Assembly (NCBI RefSeq): GCF_900240285.1
Contig: NZ_OESS01000002.1
Location: 310,001 to 374,000, forward strand
Length of the DNA stretch: 64,000 nt
From: Halobacillus sp. Marseille-P3879
GTDB taxonomy: Bacteria; Bacillota; Bacilli; Bacillales; Halobacillaceae
Direction of reading: 5' to 3'
Positions 1 to 8,370 of the stretch are shown here, one piece after another. The stretch's first letter is position 1. Each line of letters begins with the position of its first letter. A program made the translations under genes and the position numbers. Below the pieces are notes generated by a model. The model was not told the DNA's origin and searched no databases. It worked only from the letters and a program-made list of their open reading frames with translations.

Positions 1-1130
1 TCTGAGGAACGGATTGTTTCTATTTCTTCTTCAGATAACTCAACACTTGTATATTCTTCTACTACTTGAGCAACGTTTGAACGATCTTTATTTAATTGTT
101 CAGCCATGTGGTCCCCTGTAGCACTGACACCCTGGATTACATCCTGCTTGACGTCATATTCTCCATTTGATCCTACAGTCATTCCGCCTGTTTCATGATC
201 CCCCGCAATAACGACCAGAGTTTCTTTATCCTCCTTTGCGTATTCTATGGCTTCTTCTACTGCTTTCTCAAAGGCTGCAGTATCATTCATAGCCCATGCT
301 GCATCATGAGCGTGCCCCGCCCAATCAATCTGGCTTCCTTCTACCATTAGGAAAAAGCCGTCTTCATCCTGAGAAAGTGAGTCTATGGCTGTAGAGGTCA
401 TATCTGATAAGCTTGGTTCTTCCGTTTCGCTGCGTTCTAATTCAGGACTAAGTGCTTCATCCGCAAAGAGCCCTAATATTCTATCTTTCTTCTTCAGATC
501 CATAAGCTCATCTTTCGTTTCTGCAAAAGCATATCCATCTTCTTCCGCTTGTTGTATTAAGTTCTCAGCCTGCTGGCCACCTTCAGATTCAGGTAAAAAC
601 ATTTCCTTGCCGCCGCCTAACAGGATGTCCACATCATTTTCAAGCAGCTGAGGAGCAATCCCTGCTTCGTTATCGCGATCCTCAACATGAGAAGCAAATA
701 CAGCAGGTGTGGCATGGGTGATCGTTGAGGTGGCTACTAGACCTGATGATTTTCCGGCATTTTCTGAAGCATTAAGTATACTATCTAGTTTTTCTCCGTC
801 GGGCGTTACACCCACCATACCGTTGTTTGTTTTACTTCCGGTTGCCATAGCAGTTCCGGCGGCCGCAGAGTCTGTTACTTCAGTATCTTCTGAGTATGTT
901 TTCATCATCCCTTTCAAATAAGGGTCAAATGAAGAATCCTCCCCTTTAAACCATCGATAATTCGTGGCGTAACCTGCAGAGTAACCATCTGGAATCATGT
1001 AGATAACATTTTTTACGTTTTCATTTCCGGAATTCGATTCCTCTGCATAAACAGAGCCTTTATCTCCCAAACTGGCACCTGAAAATAAAATGGTTGAGCT
1101 TACTAGTAATGCTGCGGATTTTTTCAACAA
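1..1130 (-). CDS. Alkaline phosphatase, C-terminus cut by window edge
   Basis: Secreted phosphomonoesterase of the PhoA/PhoB superfamily, releasing phosphate from organic esters outside the membrane. Reading the minus strand from a TTG at 1130 gives a Lys-rich N-terminus, a hydrophobic signal segment (about residues 4-22), then the metal-binding IPDG motif near residue 46-49 and the nucleophile motif TDSAAAGTAMATG with Ser at about residue 88. Later metal-ligand motifs are visible (EGSQIDWAGHAHD and GDHETGG). GGAGG lies 7 bases before the TTG; a second TTG at 1127 is an alternative. The frame is open to base 1, so the last part of the protein is outside the window. A PhoP-dependent promoter would be expected in this family but I cannot point to clear Pho boxes. 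Confidence 0.93.
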   Translation of the reverse strand, partial: MLKKSAALLVSSTILFSGASLGDKGSVYAEESNSGNENVKNVIYMIPDGYSAGYATNYRWFKGEDSSFDPYLKGMMKTYSEDTEVTDSAAAGTAMATGSKTNNGMVGVTPDGEKLDSILNASENAGKSSGLVATSTITHATPAVFASHVEDRDNEAGIAPQLLENDVDILLGGGKEMFLPESEGGQQAENLIQQAEEDGYAFAETKDELMDLKKKDRILGLFADEALSPELERSETEEPSLSDMTSTAIDSLSQDEDGFFLMVEGSQIDWAGHAHDAAWAMNDTAAFEKAVEEAIEYAKEDKETLVVIAGDHETGGMTVGSNGEYDVKQDVIQGVSATGDHMAEQLNKDRSNVAQVVEEYTSVELSEEEIETIRSS

Positions 1131-1448
1131 ATTGATTCCTCCCTTTCTACTAAAAGCTTGTACATCCGCAATATTAATGAACGATTATTAATAGAACTAA
1201 AATTTTATGTAAATCTATTGAAAATATAGAAAAACAAGTATTTATGCCTAGTTCATTAGAAGGGTATAAGATTACTTGTTTAGCTGGATAAGAGATAAAT
1301 AAAGAAGAATTGCAGAAACTTGAAGTAAGGCATAATACCGAGTTCTGATAACCTTTCGTGGAGGATGGATTTTAAGATGATTTTTTAACAAAAAACGAGC
1401 GCTTCATGATAAGCTAAGAAAGGAATTGTGCTTTTGAGGAGTGGTGTC
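1131..1448. other. Divergent intergenic region
   Basis: About 320 bases between the divergent phosphatase and YcxB-like genes. It is AT-rich next to the phosphatase and should hold both promoters. One TTTACA hexamer on the minus strand resembles half a PhoP box, but the regular spacing of a Pho box array is not visible. No gene seen. Confidence 0.4.
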
Positions 1449-1976
1449 ATGAAGGAAAATCAAAAAATCTCGGTCAGCGGCAAATTGACATCAGCAGATT
1501 ATAGAAGGCATAGCAATTATCATATGAAAAAGGTCAAGCTGTTCTATTTTGCAGCTGCATTCGCTTTATTCTTCTTTGTTAGCTTTCAGTCAATGGAAGC
1601 TCCGCTTTTGTTTTCTATTATTTTCACTGCTGTTGTTTCCTTTTTGTTAGCAGGGTTTATGGTGTTATTTCTCGTACTAATGATAAATTTAAGAGCTTCG
1701 AGAGAGTATAAAAAGAACTCAGCTCTTCAGCAGGAGGTCAATTATGTTTTCCGTCCGGGAATCATTCAGCAGAAAACAAGGAATTCAATGAACCGTTATG
1801 CCTGGACAGATATTATCTCTATTTATGAACAGCAGGATTTGTTTCAACTTTATCTTTCCAAGCAAAGTGCTATGATTCTGCCAAAATGGTTTTTCCAATC
1901 TAAGGAAGAAATCATTGCTTTTAAAAAAATGATTCAAAAATATGCCGACACTAAACAAATAAAATTAAAAGATTAA
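1449..1976 (+). CDS. YcxB-like membrane protein
   Basis: Small membrane protein of the YcxB-like family, function unknown. Two hydrophobic segments lie at about residues 31-47 and 52-80, followed by a soluble C-terminal domain with the family pattern of an aromatic/WTDI segment and an ILPKWFF segment near the end. The ATG at 1449 is chosen because GAGGAG sits 7 bases upstream; a GTG at 1428 in the same frame would add seven residues without a ribosome site. A terminator follows directly, so it looks monocistronic. Confidence 0.7.
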   Translation: MKENQKISVSGKLTSADYRRHSNYHMKKVKLFYFAAAFALFFFVSFQSMEAPLLFSIIFTAVVSFLLAGFMVLFLVLMINLRASREYKKNSALQQEVNYVFRPGIIQQKTRNSMNRYAWTDIISIYEQQDLFQLYLSKQSAMILPKWFFQSKEEIIAFKKMIQKYADTKQIKLKD

Positions 1977-1987
1977 CAAGTATGCAA

Positions 1988-2028
1988 AAAAGGCGGGTCT
2001 CACATATAGATCTGCCTTTGGTTTTTTA
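1988..2028 (+). terminator. Intrinsic terminator
   Basis: GGCGGGTCT pairs with AGATCTGCC (nine pairs, two G-T) around a short loop, followed by TTTGGTTTTTT. It ends the YcxB-like transcript. Confidence 0.8.
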
Positions 2029-2090
2029 GTCAGGAAAAAAGTCATCTTGTGATTTTATGTGCCACCTCATCATGAGGAGGCAGTTTGAAA

Positions 2091-2136
2091 TATAACCAAT
2101 AGGTGTTACAATTAATTATAACACCTATTGGTTATA
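2091..2136. promoter_or_regulatory. Perfect 18-bp palindrome, likely ArsR operator
   Basis: TATAACCAATAGGTGTTA is repeated exactly in inverted orientation after a 10-base spacer, ending 22 bases before the SRPBCC start codon and just before its ribosome site. The position and the adjacent ArsR gene suggest the operator of an autorepressed SRPBCC-ArsR operon. As RNA it would also form a strong hairpin, but no T-rich tract typical of a terminator runs into the gene beyond TATTTTT. Confidence 0.7.
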
Positions 2137-2158
2137 TTTTTGAGGAGGAGAATAGCAG

Positions 2159-2596
2159 ATGACACAATCTTCGAATGATAAGGTTCCTGAAATAAAAAAG
2201 AAAGCTTTGTTTGATGCTCCGATTGAACGCGTATGGAAAGCTGTAGCTACATCTGAAGGAATTGAGGAGTGGTTTATGCCGAACGATTTCAAACCTGTTG
2301 AAGGGTATAAGTTTACAATTAAGTCTCAATTTGAAGATTCGCCTTGTCAGGTGGTTACAGTGAATAAACCATATGAACTTTCCTTTACCTGGGGCGACCG
2401 GGGGTGGGTCGTCTCTTTTTATTTGAAAGAAGTAGAGAATAGGAAGACAGAATTTACATTAGTGCATTCCGGCTGGGGTCAGCCAGAAGAAGTTATGAGC
2501 GTAACATCAAAAACTCAGTTGGATACACGTAATACCATGAATAAAGGATGGGAAATGATTGTTCATGAGAAACTGAGAAAGGCAGTAGAAGGCTGA
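2159..2596 (+). CDS. SRPBCC (AHSA1-like) domain protein
   Basis: A 145-residue START/Bet v 1-type (SRPBCC, Aha1 C-terminal-like) protein that folds as a helix-grip ligand-binding cavity. The family signature is seen at the start (FDAPIERVWKAVAT), then EGIEEWFMP, a glycine-rich strand section and a C-terminal helix (GWEMIVHEKLR). Its ligand cannot be told from sequence. GAGGAGGAG precedes the ATG by 8 bases. It overlaps the next gene by one base (TGATG), so the two are co-translated. In Bacillaceae such SRPBCC-ArsR pairs are common, with the ArsR protein as autorepressor. Confidence 0.85.
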   Translation: MTQSSNDKVPEIKKKALFDAPIERVWKAVATSEGIEEWFMPNDFKPVEGYKFTIKSQFEDSPCQVVTVNKPYELSFTWGDRGWVVSFYLKEVENRKTEFTLVHSGWGQPEEVMSVTSKTQLDTRNTMNKGWEMIVHEKLRKAVEG

Positions 2597-2913
2597 TGGA
2601 TGTCCGTCAATCACATGATGTATATCAGGCTATTGCTGATCCTGCGAGGCGAAAAATACTTCAGATGTTAGCCAATGAGGAGTATTCTATTAAGGCAATA
2701 AGTAAACATTTTGAATTTACTCGGACGGCCGTGGTAAAGCATTTAAATGTACTTGAAGAGGCACGGCTGGTAAAACCGAGAAAGTCCGGCAGGGAGAAAA
2801 TTTATTCTCTGCAGCCTGATGAACTTATGGAAGTGAGGGATTGGTTGAGCTTCTTCGACCAATACTGGGATAATAAAATCGATAAACTTAAACATATTGT
2901 CGAGGAGGAATAA
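2596..2913 (+). CDS. ArsR-family winged-helix repressor
   Basis: A 105-residue DNA-binding protein of the ArsR/SdpR type. The N-terminal helix motif AIADPARRKILQML is typical, the recognition helix region is about residues 32-56 (AISKHFEFTRTAVVKHLNVLEEA), and the wing follows (KSGREKIYSL). No metal-binding Cys motif is present, so it is more like the SdpR subgroup than a metal sensor. It is coupled to the upstream SRPBCC gene and probably represses both through the palindrome at 2091-2136. A terminator follows. Confidence 0.9.
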   Translation: MDVRQSHDVYQAIADPARRKILQMLANEEYSIKAISKHFEFTRTAVVKHLNVLEEARLVKPRKSGREKIYSLQPDELMEVRDWLSFFDQYWDNKIDKLKHIVEEE

Positions 2914-2918
2914 TAATA

Positions 2919-2957
2919 GTCCAGTATCTGGAGTGAGCAGATACTGGACATTTTTTA
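2919..2957 (+). terminator. Intrinsic terminator
   Basis: GTCCAGTATCTG pairs fully with CAGATACTGGAC, followed by a run of T. It ends the SRPBCC-ArsR operon and touches the stop codon of the convergent 46-residue gene. Confidence 0.88.
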
Positions 2958-3095
2958 TTGATCGCTGGTTTCTTTGTGAAATGGCTGATCGCCTTCCCAG
3001 GCAATCAATACTTTCCCAATTTCTTTTTCTAAACTTGATAATTTTTCTCTTTCAGTTTCAGTAAGGCGGGCTAAATGATAGTCACCTTTGTTCAT
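2955..3095 (-). CDS. Small hydrophilic protein, 46 residues
   Basis: A short reading frame beginning MNKGDYHLARLTETEREKLS and ending ETSDQ. GGAGG lies 9 bases before the ATG, codon use matches the neighbours, and the predicted protein is a charged helix followed by an IAWEGDQPFH segment. I do not recognise a characterised family. It ends inside the terminator of the convergent operon and starts 64 bases downstream of the glycosylase gene, so it may be its co-transcribed follower. Confidence 0.6.
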   Translation of the reverse strand: MNKGDYHLARLTETEREKLSSLEKEIGKVLIAWEGDQPFHKETSDQ

Positions 3096-3159
3096 TTAAA
3101 GGAACCTCCTTATAGATATCTACTTTAAGTATTAACTAAATAAGGAGGTCTATTCGGAA

Positions 3160-3738
3160 TTATTTAGAAACAAATTTATTATTGGTTACCCAGAAACGCC
3201 ATGGAAAATCACGGGCTTCGCCTGAATTCTCAATCCCAATCCGGGTCCCTTGTGAAATACTGACAGGAGAGAAGCCGGAGGTTAGGTAAAGAGGAGGAGT
3301 GAGGTAGGAGCGGCCGTAATCCTCTTTTGTAATTCCCAGAGCTTTGGTTAATTTTCCTGGTCCGTTCGTTAAGTCTTTTTCCTTTTTATCTCCACGCCTT
3401 TCATACATGAGTTTGATTCCTTCTACCGGTTCTACGGCTCGTATGAGCACAGCTTCCGGGCTTCCCTCCACACCGCTGACTACGTTGACAAGACAATGAG
3501 TATGCATAACATACGTGTAAGCAAAGCCGGCAGGACCAAACATGACTTCTGTCCGTTTTGTTCTTTTATAGTTGTAGCTGTGCGCTGCACGATCAACAGG
3601 ACCAATATACGCTTCAGTTTCAACTATATAACCTGAAGCTGTTCCTGATGTGGTTTCTTTCACCAGGCGGCACCCTAACAGGGATCTGGCCAGCTCAAGA
3701 GTAGGTTGATTATAAAATTCCTTTGGCAGGAGATCCAT
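3160..3738 (-). CDS. DNA-3-methyladenine glycosylase, AAG/MPG type
   Basis: Base-excision repair enzyme that removes alkylated purines such as 3-methyladenine and hypoxanthine. Of normal length for the family (192 residues). The family core is clear: LGCRLVKE, then VETEAYIGPVDRAAHSY with the catalytic Glu, the TEVMFGPAGFAYTYVMHTHC block, and NGPGKLTKALGI. The ATG at 3738 is preferred (GAGGTG 9 bases upstream) over a GTG four codons earlier. Confidence 0.95.
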   Translation of the reverse strand: MDLLPKEFYNQPTLELARSLLGCRLVKETTSGTASGYIVETEAYIGPVDRAAHSYNYKRTKRTEVMFGPAGFAYTYVMHTHCLVNVVSGVEGSPEAVLIRAVEPVEGIKLMYERRGDKKEKDLTNGPGKLTKALGITKEDYGRSYLTPPLYLTSGFSPVSISQGTRIGIENSGEARDFPWRFWVTNNKFVSK

Positions 3739-4022
3739 TACAAAACACACCTCTTTAATCGTTATAGTGTTGTCCCTTGAAATTTCTAAGGAGATCTCGG
3801 GTAGATCGTCAGGACGATAAAATAAGAAAAGTTCGTGTTATTCCCTCTTAGAATTCATGATTCATCGTATCATTGTATCATCATAAACTTATTTATGCTT
3901 ATTTCGGATTGTTTATATTTATCCCATCAGGACCTTTATTCAAAATGAAAATGGTAAGGCAAAAAAGGATTTCCAGACGTCTGGGCTCATTACTAAAAGT
4001 GGGGGGGAATTAAGGAAGCTGA

Positions 4023-4145
4023 ATGCAGAAGACATTTACTTTGAGGGAGCTACAGATTCTTCAAGAGAAGGAGCTGCAATTGGTTGAGATCAAGTCTCAG
4101 GGAATTAATAAACGTAACATATATAAAAACGGCATCCACAATTGA
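4023..4145 (+). CDS. Possible small protein, 40 residues
   Basis: Frame beginning MQKTFTLRELQILQEKELQ, a charged helix, with AAGGA 6 bases before the ATG. Its stop codon lies in the loop of the terminator hairpin, which is unusual, and no family is recognised. It may be a real short gene, the remnant of one, or chance. Confidence 0.25.
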   Translation: MQKTFTLRELQILQEKELQLVEIKSQGINKRNIYKNGIHN

Positions 4146-4160
4146 AGGGATGCCGTTTTT
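4126..4160. terminator. Bidirectional terminator
   Basis: AAAAACGGCATCC pairs with GGATGCCGTTTTT. Both strands end in a T run, so it serves sspH on the minus strand and any transcript of the small plus-strand frame. Confidence 0.85.
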
Positions 4161-4164
4161 TAGT

Positions 4165-4350
4165 TTAATGCTCTAATTCCTTTAACTCGTATAGCGGAAC
4201 TTCCTGGATGATATTAGGCTGATCCATTGGATGAACACGAGCTGTTTCATTTCTTTCAATGACTTCTTCAATATAGACTTCTCTTTCTTCATGCGTAACA
4301 TTAATCATTTCGGGGGAGTGGAAAATCTCTTTAGCACGTTCCTTATTCAT
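4165..4350 (-). CDS. sspH: Small acid-soluble spore protein, H type (copy 1)
   Basis: A 61-residue SspH-family protein made in the forespore late in sporulation. Family features are the N-terminal MNKERAKEIFHSPEMINVT, the ERNETARVHPMDQP block and a hydrophobic-acidic C-terminus (EVPLYELKELEH). GGAGG precedes the ATG by 8 bases. A second, more typical copy is found at 34431-34616; the two share the RA-KEI, MANVT/MINVT and ETARI/ETARV motifs. Copy 1 is the more diverged one, with THEEREVYIEEV where copy 2 has TYNNASIYIQHV. Confidence 0.85.
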   Translation of the reverse strand: MNKERAKEIFHSPEMINVTHEEREVYIEEVIERNETARVHPMDQPNIIQEVPLYELKELEH

Positions 4351-4412
4351 TCAAAAGACCTCCTTTAGAGTATATGTTTAATTTTGGCCCGAAGCTGGAA
4401 TTATATGCAGGC

Positions 4413-4441
4413 AAAAAAAAGCACCTCCTATATAGAGGTGC
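4413..4441 (-). terminator. Intrinsic terminator
   Basis: GCACCTC and GAGGTGC pair around a 7-base loop, and the minus strand continues with eight T. It ends the SET-domain gene. Confidence 0.8.
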
Positions 4442-4451
4442 GAGGGATAAT

Positions 4452-4847
4452 TCATTCGTTATTTTCATTATTCTCTTCATTAAACCAAAGGGGATCGTTA
4501 TTTTCGACTTCGCCATTATAGTTAATGAATATTTCTTCCCCTTCCTTGATGTCTGAGAATGCATAGAAATCAAATGAATCGTTATCAAAATTAATTCTGT
4601 AATCAGCATTAGGCTGATAAGAGTGATTAAACATCATTCCATACCCTAGGAGGAATGCTGTGTGGTTGGAACCATATTCAAACGCATAATCAGCAAGATA
4701 TGTTTTCTCTATATGTTTATGTTCACTATTAGGATAAGGCAGTACTGGAGCTTGGTGAATAAGTTCATTTTTTTGTATGTTTCTGGTAGCAAATACACCT
4801 TTATTGGATTCATCTGCTGTGATTGAAGATTTTCTTACTTCGATCAT
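4452..4847 (-). CDS. SET-domain protein
   Basis: A 131-residue protein made almost wholly of a SET domain, the fold of lysine methyltransferases. Seen: KGVFATRNIQKNELI at the start, the MFNHSYQPNADY segment matching the SET NHS-x-N motif, and EEIFINYNGE matching the closing E-x-x-x-x-YG/YN motif. No pre- or post-SET zinc domain. Small SET proteins are scattered in Bacilli and their substrates are unknown; ribosomal or other basic proteins are possible. It stands alone between two terminated genes. GGTGAGG precedes the ATG. Confidence 0.8.
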   Translation of the reverse strand: MIEVRKSSITADESNKGVFATRNIQKNELIHQAPVLPYPNSEHKHIEKTYLADYAFEYGSNHTAFLLGYGMMFNHSYQPNADYRINFDNDSFDFYAFSDIKEGEEIFINYNGEVENNDPLWFNEENNENNE

Positions 4848-5007
4848 ATCCTCACCTGCATTTCTTTTTCAATTTGGTGGTTCCTCTACAGTCTGACATG
4901 TGCTTTGTAAGAATGCAATTGATGGAATATTCTATCAAATTAGATATGATAAAATTAATTAAAGCATGTTCTATCAGCTCTTATTAATACATATGGAAGT
5001 GAGTAAT

Positions 5008-6087
5008 ATGAAGAACTTAATTGAATCGTTGAAAAATTATCAACTTTTTGGCGGACGAACGCTGAAAACAGGCATATCCGTTTTTATTACGGCACTGATT
5101 TGCGGGTTTTTTAATTTACCTGTTGTTTTCGCAGTTATAACAGCAATTGTGACGATTGAGCATACAGCTGCTGACTCCATAAAAAAAGCGATGATTCGTT
5201 TTCCGGCTTCAGCCATCGGTGCTCTGCTAGCAACTTCCTTCTATGCTATATTTGGAAAAAGTGCAATCACCTTTGCGTTAGCCGCCATGCTGACAATTGC
5301 TATTTGTCACAAGTTAAAACTGGATGATGGAATTTTAGTAGCAGCCATAACTGCTACTGCCATGATTCCTGATTTTCAGGATCACCATTTTATCTCTTTT
5401 TTCACAAGATTAGGAACGACATCTATTGGAATTGTAGTGTCAACGGCGGTGAATTTTTTCCTGCTTCCCCCTAACTACACCCCCGGGATTTATCGAAATA
5501 TAAATGCTTTATTTAATCAAGCAGCAAAACTGCTTGAACGTATAGTTATGGGAGGGAAAAAAGATTTAAAAGAAAGGAACTGGAATATAAGCCGCTCCTA
5601 CCGTCAGTTAACAGCACGTTTAGAGAAGACTTATCAACTTTCTCAATTTCAACGGGAAGAGTGGAAATATCACAAACATACAAAAGACGAAATGCGATCC
5701 TTTCAATTTGCTCAAAGAAAGTTGGCCGCTCTACAGCAAATTGCTTATCACCTCGGTAATTTACAATATGTGAAAGTACAGCTTAAAGATTTTAATCAAA
5801 AGGAACGTGAATTGATAGAAACAGTGACGGCCTCTTACATTAAAATACTAGTCGATCCGGCGCACAATATAGGTGAAGAACATTTTCAGCTGGTGGAGAA
5901 GCTGGACCGTTTATTCTGGGAATGGAAAGAAAACCATGTGGTGAAGGAAGGCCGTTTCCGACAGCACCTGCCCCCTCAAACGATTTTAATCTATGAACTG
6001 CTTAGTTTTCATGATGTGCTTGAGGAGTTGACTGAGTTGTGTAAATCTCATCCAAAGACCATCGAACGATGTTATATTAAATCATAA
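5008..6087 (+). CDS. Aromatic acid exporter family (ArAE/DUF939) membrane protein
   Basis: Inner-membrane protein of the FUSC/ArAE superfamily. The N-terminal half has about six hydrophobic segments (roughly residues 15-150) with the small-residue pattern of the family (TLKTGISVFITALIC, then IEHTAADSIKKAMIRFPASAIGA). The C-terminal half, from about residue 165, is cytosolic, helical and highly charged. This is the YqjA-like arrangement. Export of aromatic or other weak acids is the family role; the actual substrate is unknown. The ATG at 5008 (GGAAGTGA upstream) is preferred to a more distal start at 4966. Confidence 0.75.
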   Translation: MKNLIESLKNYQLFGGRTLKTGISVFITALICGFFNLPVVFAVITAIVTIEHTAADSIKKAMIRFPASAIGALLATSFYAIFGKSAITFALAAMLTIAICHKLKLDDGILVAAITATAMIPDFQDHHFISFFTRLGTTSIGIVVSTAVNFFLLPPNYTPGIYRNINALFNQAAKLLERIVMGGKKDLKERNWNISRSYRQLTARLEKTYQLSQFQREEWKYHKHTKDEMRSFQFAQRKLAALQQIAYHLGNLQYVKVQLKDFNQKERELIETVTASYIKILVDPAHNIGEEHFQLVEKLDRLFWEWKENHVVKEGRFRQHLPPQTILIYELLSFHDVLEELTELCKSHPKTIERCYIKS

Positions 6088-6191
6088 AATCTTGGTTCCT
6101 GGGACATTTCCTTTGAGTTGGTCATTGGATCCCTTTAGTTGAATAGGTTTGTAATAATGAAAGTAATTATTCGATCAACGGAGGGGATTAA

Positions 6192-7040
6192 ATGATTCAA
6201 ATAGGAGGACGGCTTGTTGAACCAGATGAAATAAATGCAGCCAACAGTGAAGAAGAGATGATTGTTAGAATTATGAGCTCCTCCCAGAATGTGTATGCTT
6301 TTCATTCGATGGATGCCTTGAAGTTCGAGTTAAGAGTTCGCAGAAGCATTCTGAGAAGCGCAGAGTTAATGAACCAGAGTGAAGTGAAATTTGCTACTTT
6401 CGATACCACACGCAGTGATCCTCGGTATTGGATCGTAACGAATTATGGAGCCATTCGATTACGGCCGGGTGTAAAACCATCGGCGGCTATTCAAGATATA
6501 TATTCCAACAGCCGCGAATATGCATTTGAATGTGCCGGGGCGATGTTGATTATTTATTATCACGCAGTATTAAATGTAATTGGTGAATCGGCTTTTAATT
6601 TTTTATTTCCTGATATTTATATTTACAGCTGGCATGCCGATAGTGACCTTGGGTTATATCCAGTGTATACACGGCGTTTCTTACCCGGAGATATCGTCTA
6701 TTTTGATAATCCCGATTTTGATCCACAAGCACCACAGTGGAGAGGGGAAAATGCTGTATTTCTTGGGAATGACCTTTATTTTGGACATGGGCTGGGAATT
6801 TTATCTGCTGAGCAAATGGTGATAACACTTAACGAGCTGAGACGGCCGGATGCGGGCAGGTCTTCTTACTTAACAAATCTTGTCGTTCGTCTGAACTACA
6901 CTCATATGCAGCAATTTGCCGGAAGTGGGAGAGCTTATCCTCGGCGTAAATACCAGCCGGCTTTGATTTTACACAACGAGAACTCTATTCCTTATGAACG
7001 CTACCGGTATTATATGAACAAAATTTTTAAAAGAATATAA
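6192..7040 (+). CDS. tgl: Spore coat protein-glutamine gamma-glutamyltransferase
   Basis: Bacterial transglutaminase that cross-links spore coat proteins through glutamyl-lysine bonds in the mother cell. The 282-residue length matches the family, and the catalytic Cys is seen at residue 114 in YAFECAGAM, corresponding to Cys116 of the B. subtilis enzyme. The DDxGLYPVYTRRFLPGDIVYFDNPD-like middle region and the FLGNDLYFGHGLG segment are also typical. GGAGGGG precedes the ATG. Strong evidence that the host forms endospores; a SigK-type promoter is expected but not located. Confidence 0.95.
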   Translation: MIQIGGRLVEPDEINAANSEEEMIVRIMSSSQNVYAFHSMDALKFELRVRRSILRSAELMNQSEVKFATFDTTRSDPRYWIVTNYGAIRLRPGVKPSAAIQDIYSNSREYAFECAGAMLIIYYHAVLNVIGESAFNFLFPDIYIYSWHADSDLGLYPVYTRRFLPGDIVYFDNPDFDPQAPQWRGENAVFLGNDLYFGHGLGILSAEQMVITLNELRRPDAGRSSYLTNLVVRLNYTHMQQFAGSGRAYPRRKYQPALILHNENSIPYERYRYYMNKIFKRI

Positions 7041-7076
7041 AAGCAATAGGGAATGAATGGCTTATTAATGGCAATT

Positions 7077-7111
7077 CAGGTTGTTGAGAAGGTCTCTACA
7101 ACCTGTTTTTT
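7077..7111 (+). terminator. Intrinsic terminator
   Basis: CAGGTTGTTGAGA pairs with TCTCTACAACCTG with one mismatch, followed by six T. Ends tgl. Confidence 0.85.
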
Positions 7112-7177
7112 GCGTTTGGTATTTTTATGACAGAACTTCTATAATTGATTTAACAAGTCGGAGAGGGGAATCTTGAC

Positions 7178-7708
7178 ATGAATTTTACAATGAAGGAATC
7201 AGTGGAAGTGCTGGAACGAACGCCTCCCACTCTTAAAAATTTTATAACGGGATTATCTGTCGGCTGGCTGCAGTGTAACGAAGGAGAAGGAACATGGACA
7301 ATTCGAGAGGTAATTGCTCATTTAATTGAAGCGGAGAAATATAACTGGATCCCTCGAATTTCATTTATTCTCAAGGAAGAAATGACCGTTCCTTTTCCTG
7401 CATTTGATCGCTTCTCTCATCTCCATCTTAAAAGAATAGAACCTATTGAGTATAAGTTAGAGGAGTTTGCCTCACTTCGAAAGGATAATCTTCGCAGACT
7501 TGAAGAGTTAGTAGATACAGAAGCAAAACTAGAACTTAAAGGAAGTCATCCTGCCTTCGGGGAAGTAAAGGTAAAAGAGTTGATCTCTACCTGGGCCGTA
7601 CATGATTTAACCCATATTTCACAAATGGTAAGGGTGATGGCTGAAAGGTATCGAGAGGATGTGGGACCCTGGGCCTCATATTTAGGAATTTTACACAGAA
7701 AATCTTGA
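7178..7708 (+). CDS. DinB/YfiT-like metal-binding protein
   Basis: A 176-residue four-helix-bundle protein of the DinB superfamily, which includes bacillithiol S-transferases and many proteins of unknown role. The three-His metal site is visible: His in [10 protein letters not shown] (near residue 50) and the pair in [11 protein letters not shown] (near residues 145-149). Substrate unknown. GGAGAGGGG precedes the ATG. Transcribed alone, converging on the next gene. Confidence 0.8.
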   Translation: MNFTMKESVEVLERTPPTLKNFITGLSVGWLQCNEGEGTWTIREVIAHLIEAEKYNWIPRISFILKEEMTVPFPAFDRFSHLHLKRIEPIEYKLEEFASLRKDNLRRLEELVDTEAKLELKGSHPAFGEVKVKELISTWAVHDLTHISQMVRVMAERYREDVGPWASYLGILHRKS

Positions 7709-7779
7709 GCAGTGGCAGGGAGAAATGGCATGTGGCCATTGGAAGATCTTTGAGGAAGAGGGAGTAGAGGGGGATTTCT

Positions 7780-7824
7780 AAAAAAAGAAACCGGACAGGG
7801 TAAGGGATCAACCTGTCCGGTTTC
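7780..7824 (-). terminator. Intrinsic terminator
   Basis: GAAACCGGACAGG and CCTGTCCGGTTTC form a perfect 13-bp stem. The minus strand continues with seven T, so it ends the gene at 7849-8370. Confidence 0.85.
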
Positions 7825-7848
7825 TATGTAATAAAGGCTGCAAACTGT

Positions 7849-8370
7849 TTATTTATGGCGCGGCTGTTGTAGGATTTTGCTTTCACCAAAGTTGTTTAAA
7901 GGTGATTCAGAGGGGAAAGGGATGAACTCCTCGCTCTTTTTGGAATCAGAAAGGTTTTGTTTTCCTAAAGATTTGTACCTGATATGAAATTCTTCTTCAA
8001 ATTCAGGAATCTCTTTTGCAGAGTCTGAGGAAGACTGTTCCATACCAGAAATCCAAGTTTCAAATTTGTACGTTCCCCGGTCAATGATTTCACACAGATC
8101 CTCAAGAGATAGAGTTAACTCAATCAGACAGTCCAAACCATTTCTTAAAATAATTCCTCTTTCTTTAGCCTGTTCGATTGAATGTTCTAATCGGTAAGGT
8201 TTATCGTGATAATTAAATTCGATAAAGCAGCTGCTGCGATCCCAATTAAAAGTGAAATCCTCAATTTTTAATCGTTTGATCACCTTTACAAGTTTTTTCT
8301 CGCAAATATACTGTTCCTTATGGGGCATCCATTTGTACAACGTGTTTTTAAAAAATCCTTTTTTAAACAT
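7849..8370 (-). CDS. Unrecognised soluble protein, 173 residues
   Basis: I do not recognise the family. The N-terminal part is basic (MFKKGFFKNTLYKW, then EKKLVKVIKRLKIEDF), the middle is a globular section with SCFIEFNYHDKPYRLE and LDCLIELTLSLEDLCE, and the C-terminus is acidic and probably disordered. The start at 8370 has AAAGGAG 6 bases upstream; a longer frame to 8571 has no ribosome site. Own terminator, so monocistronic. Confidence 0.6.
   Translation of the reverse strand: MFKKGFFKNTLYKWMPHKEQYICEKKLVKVIKRLKIEDFTFNWDRSSCFIEFNYHDKPYRLEHSIEQAKERGIILRNGLDCLIELTLSLEDLCEIIDRGTYKFETWISGMEQSSSDSAKEIPEFEEEFHIRYKSLGKQNLSDSKKSEEFIPFPSESPLNNFGESKILQQPRHK

Larger units (their letters stand above)
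3739..4164. other. Intergenic region with a doubtful small frame
   Basis: This region holds no secure gene. It contains a possible 40-residue plus-strand frame at 4023-4145 and, at its right end, a bidirectional terminator. The A/T-rich stretch 3850-3950 probably carries the glycosylase promoter on the minus strand. Confidence 0.4.

Noticed and set aside
2132-2329. Minus-strand frame opposite the SRPBCC gene
   Set aside because: It is the antisense shadow of a clearly coding frame, and it crosses the palindrome.
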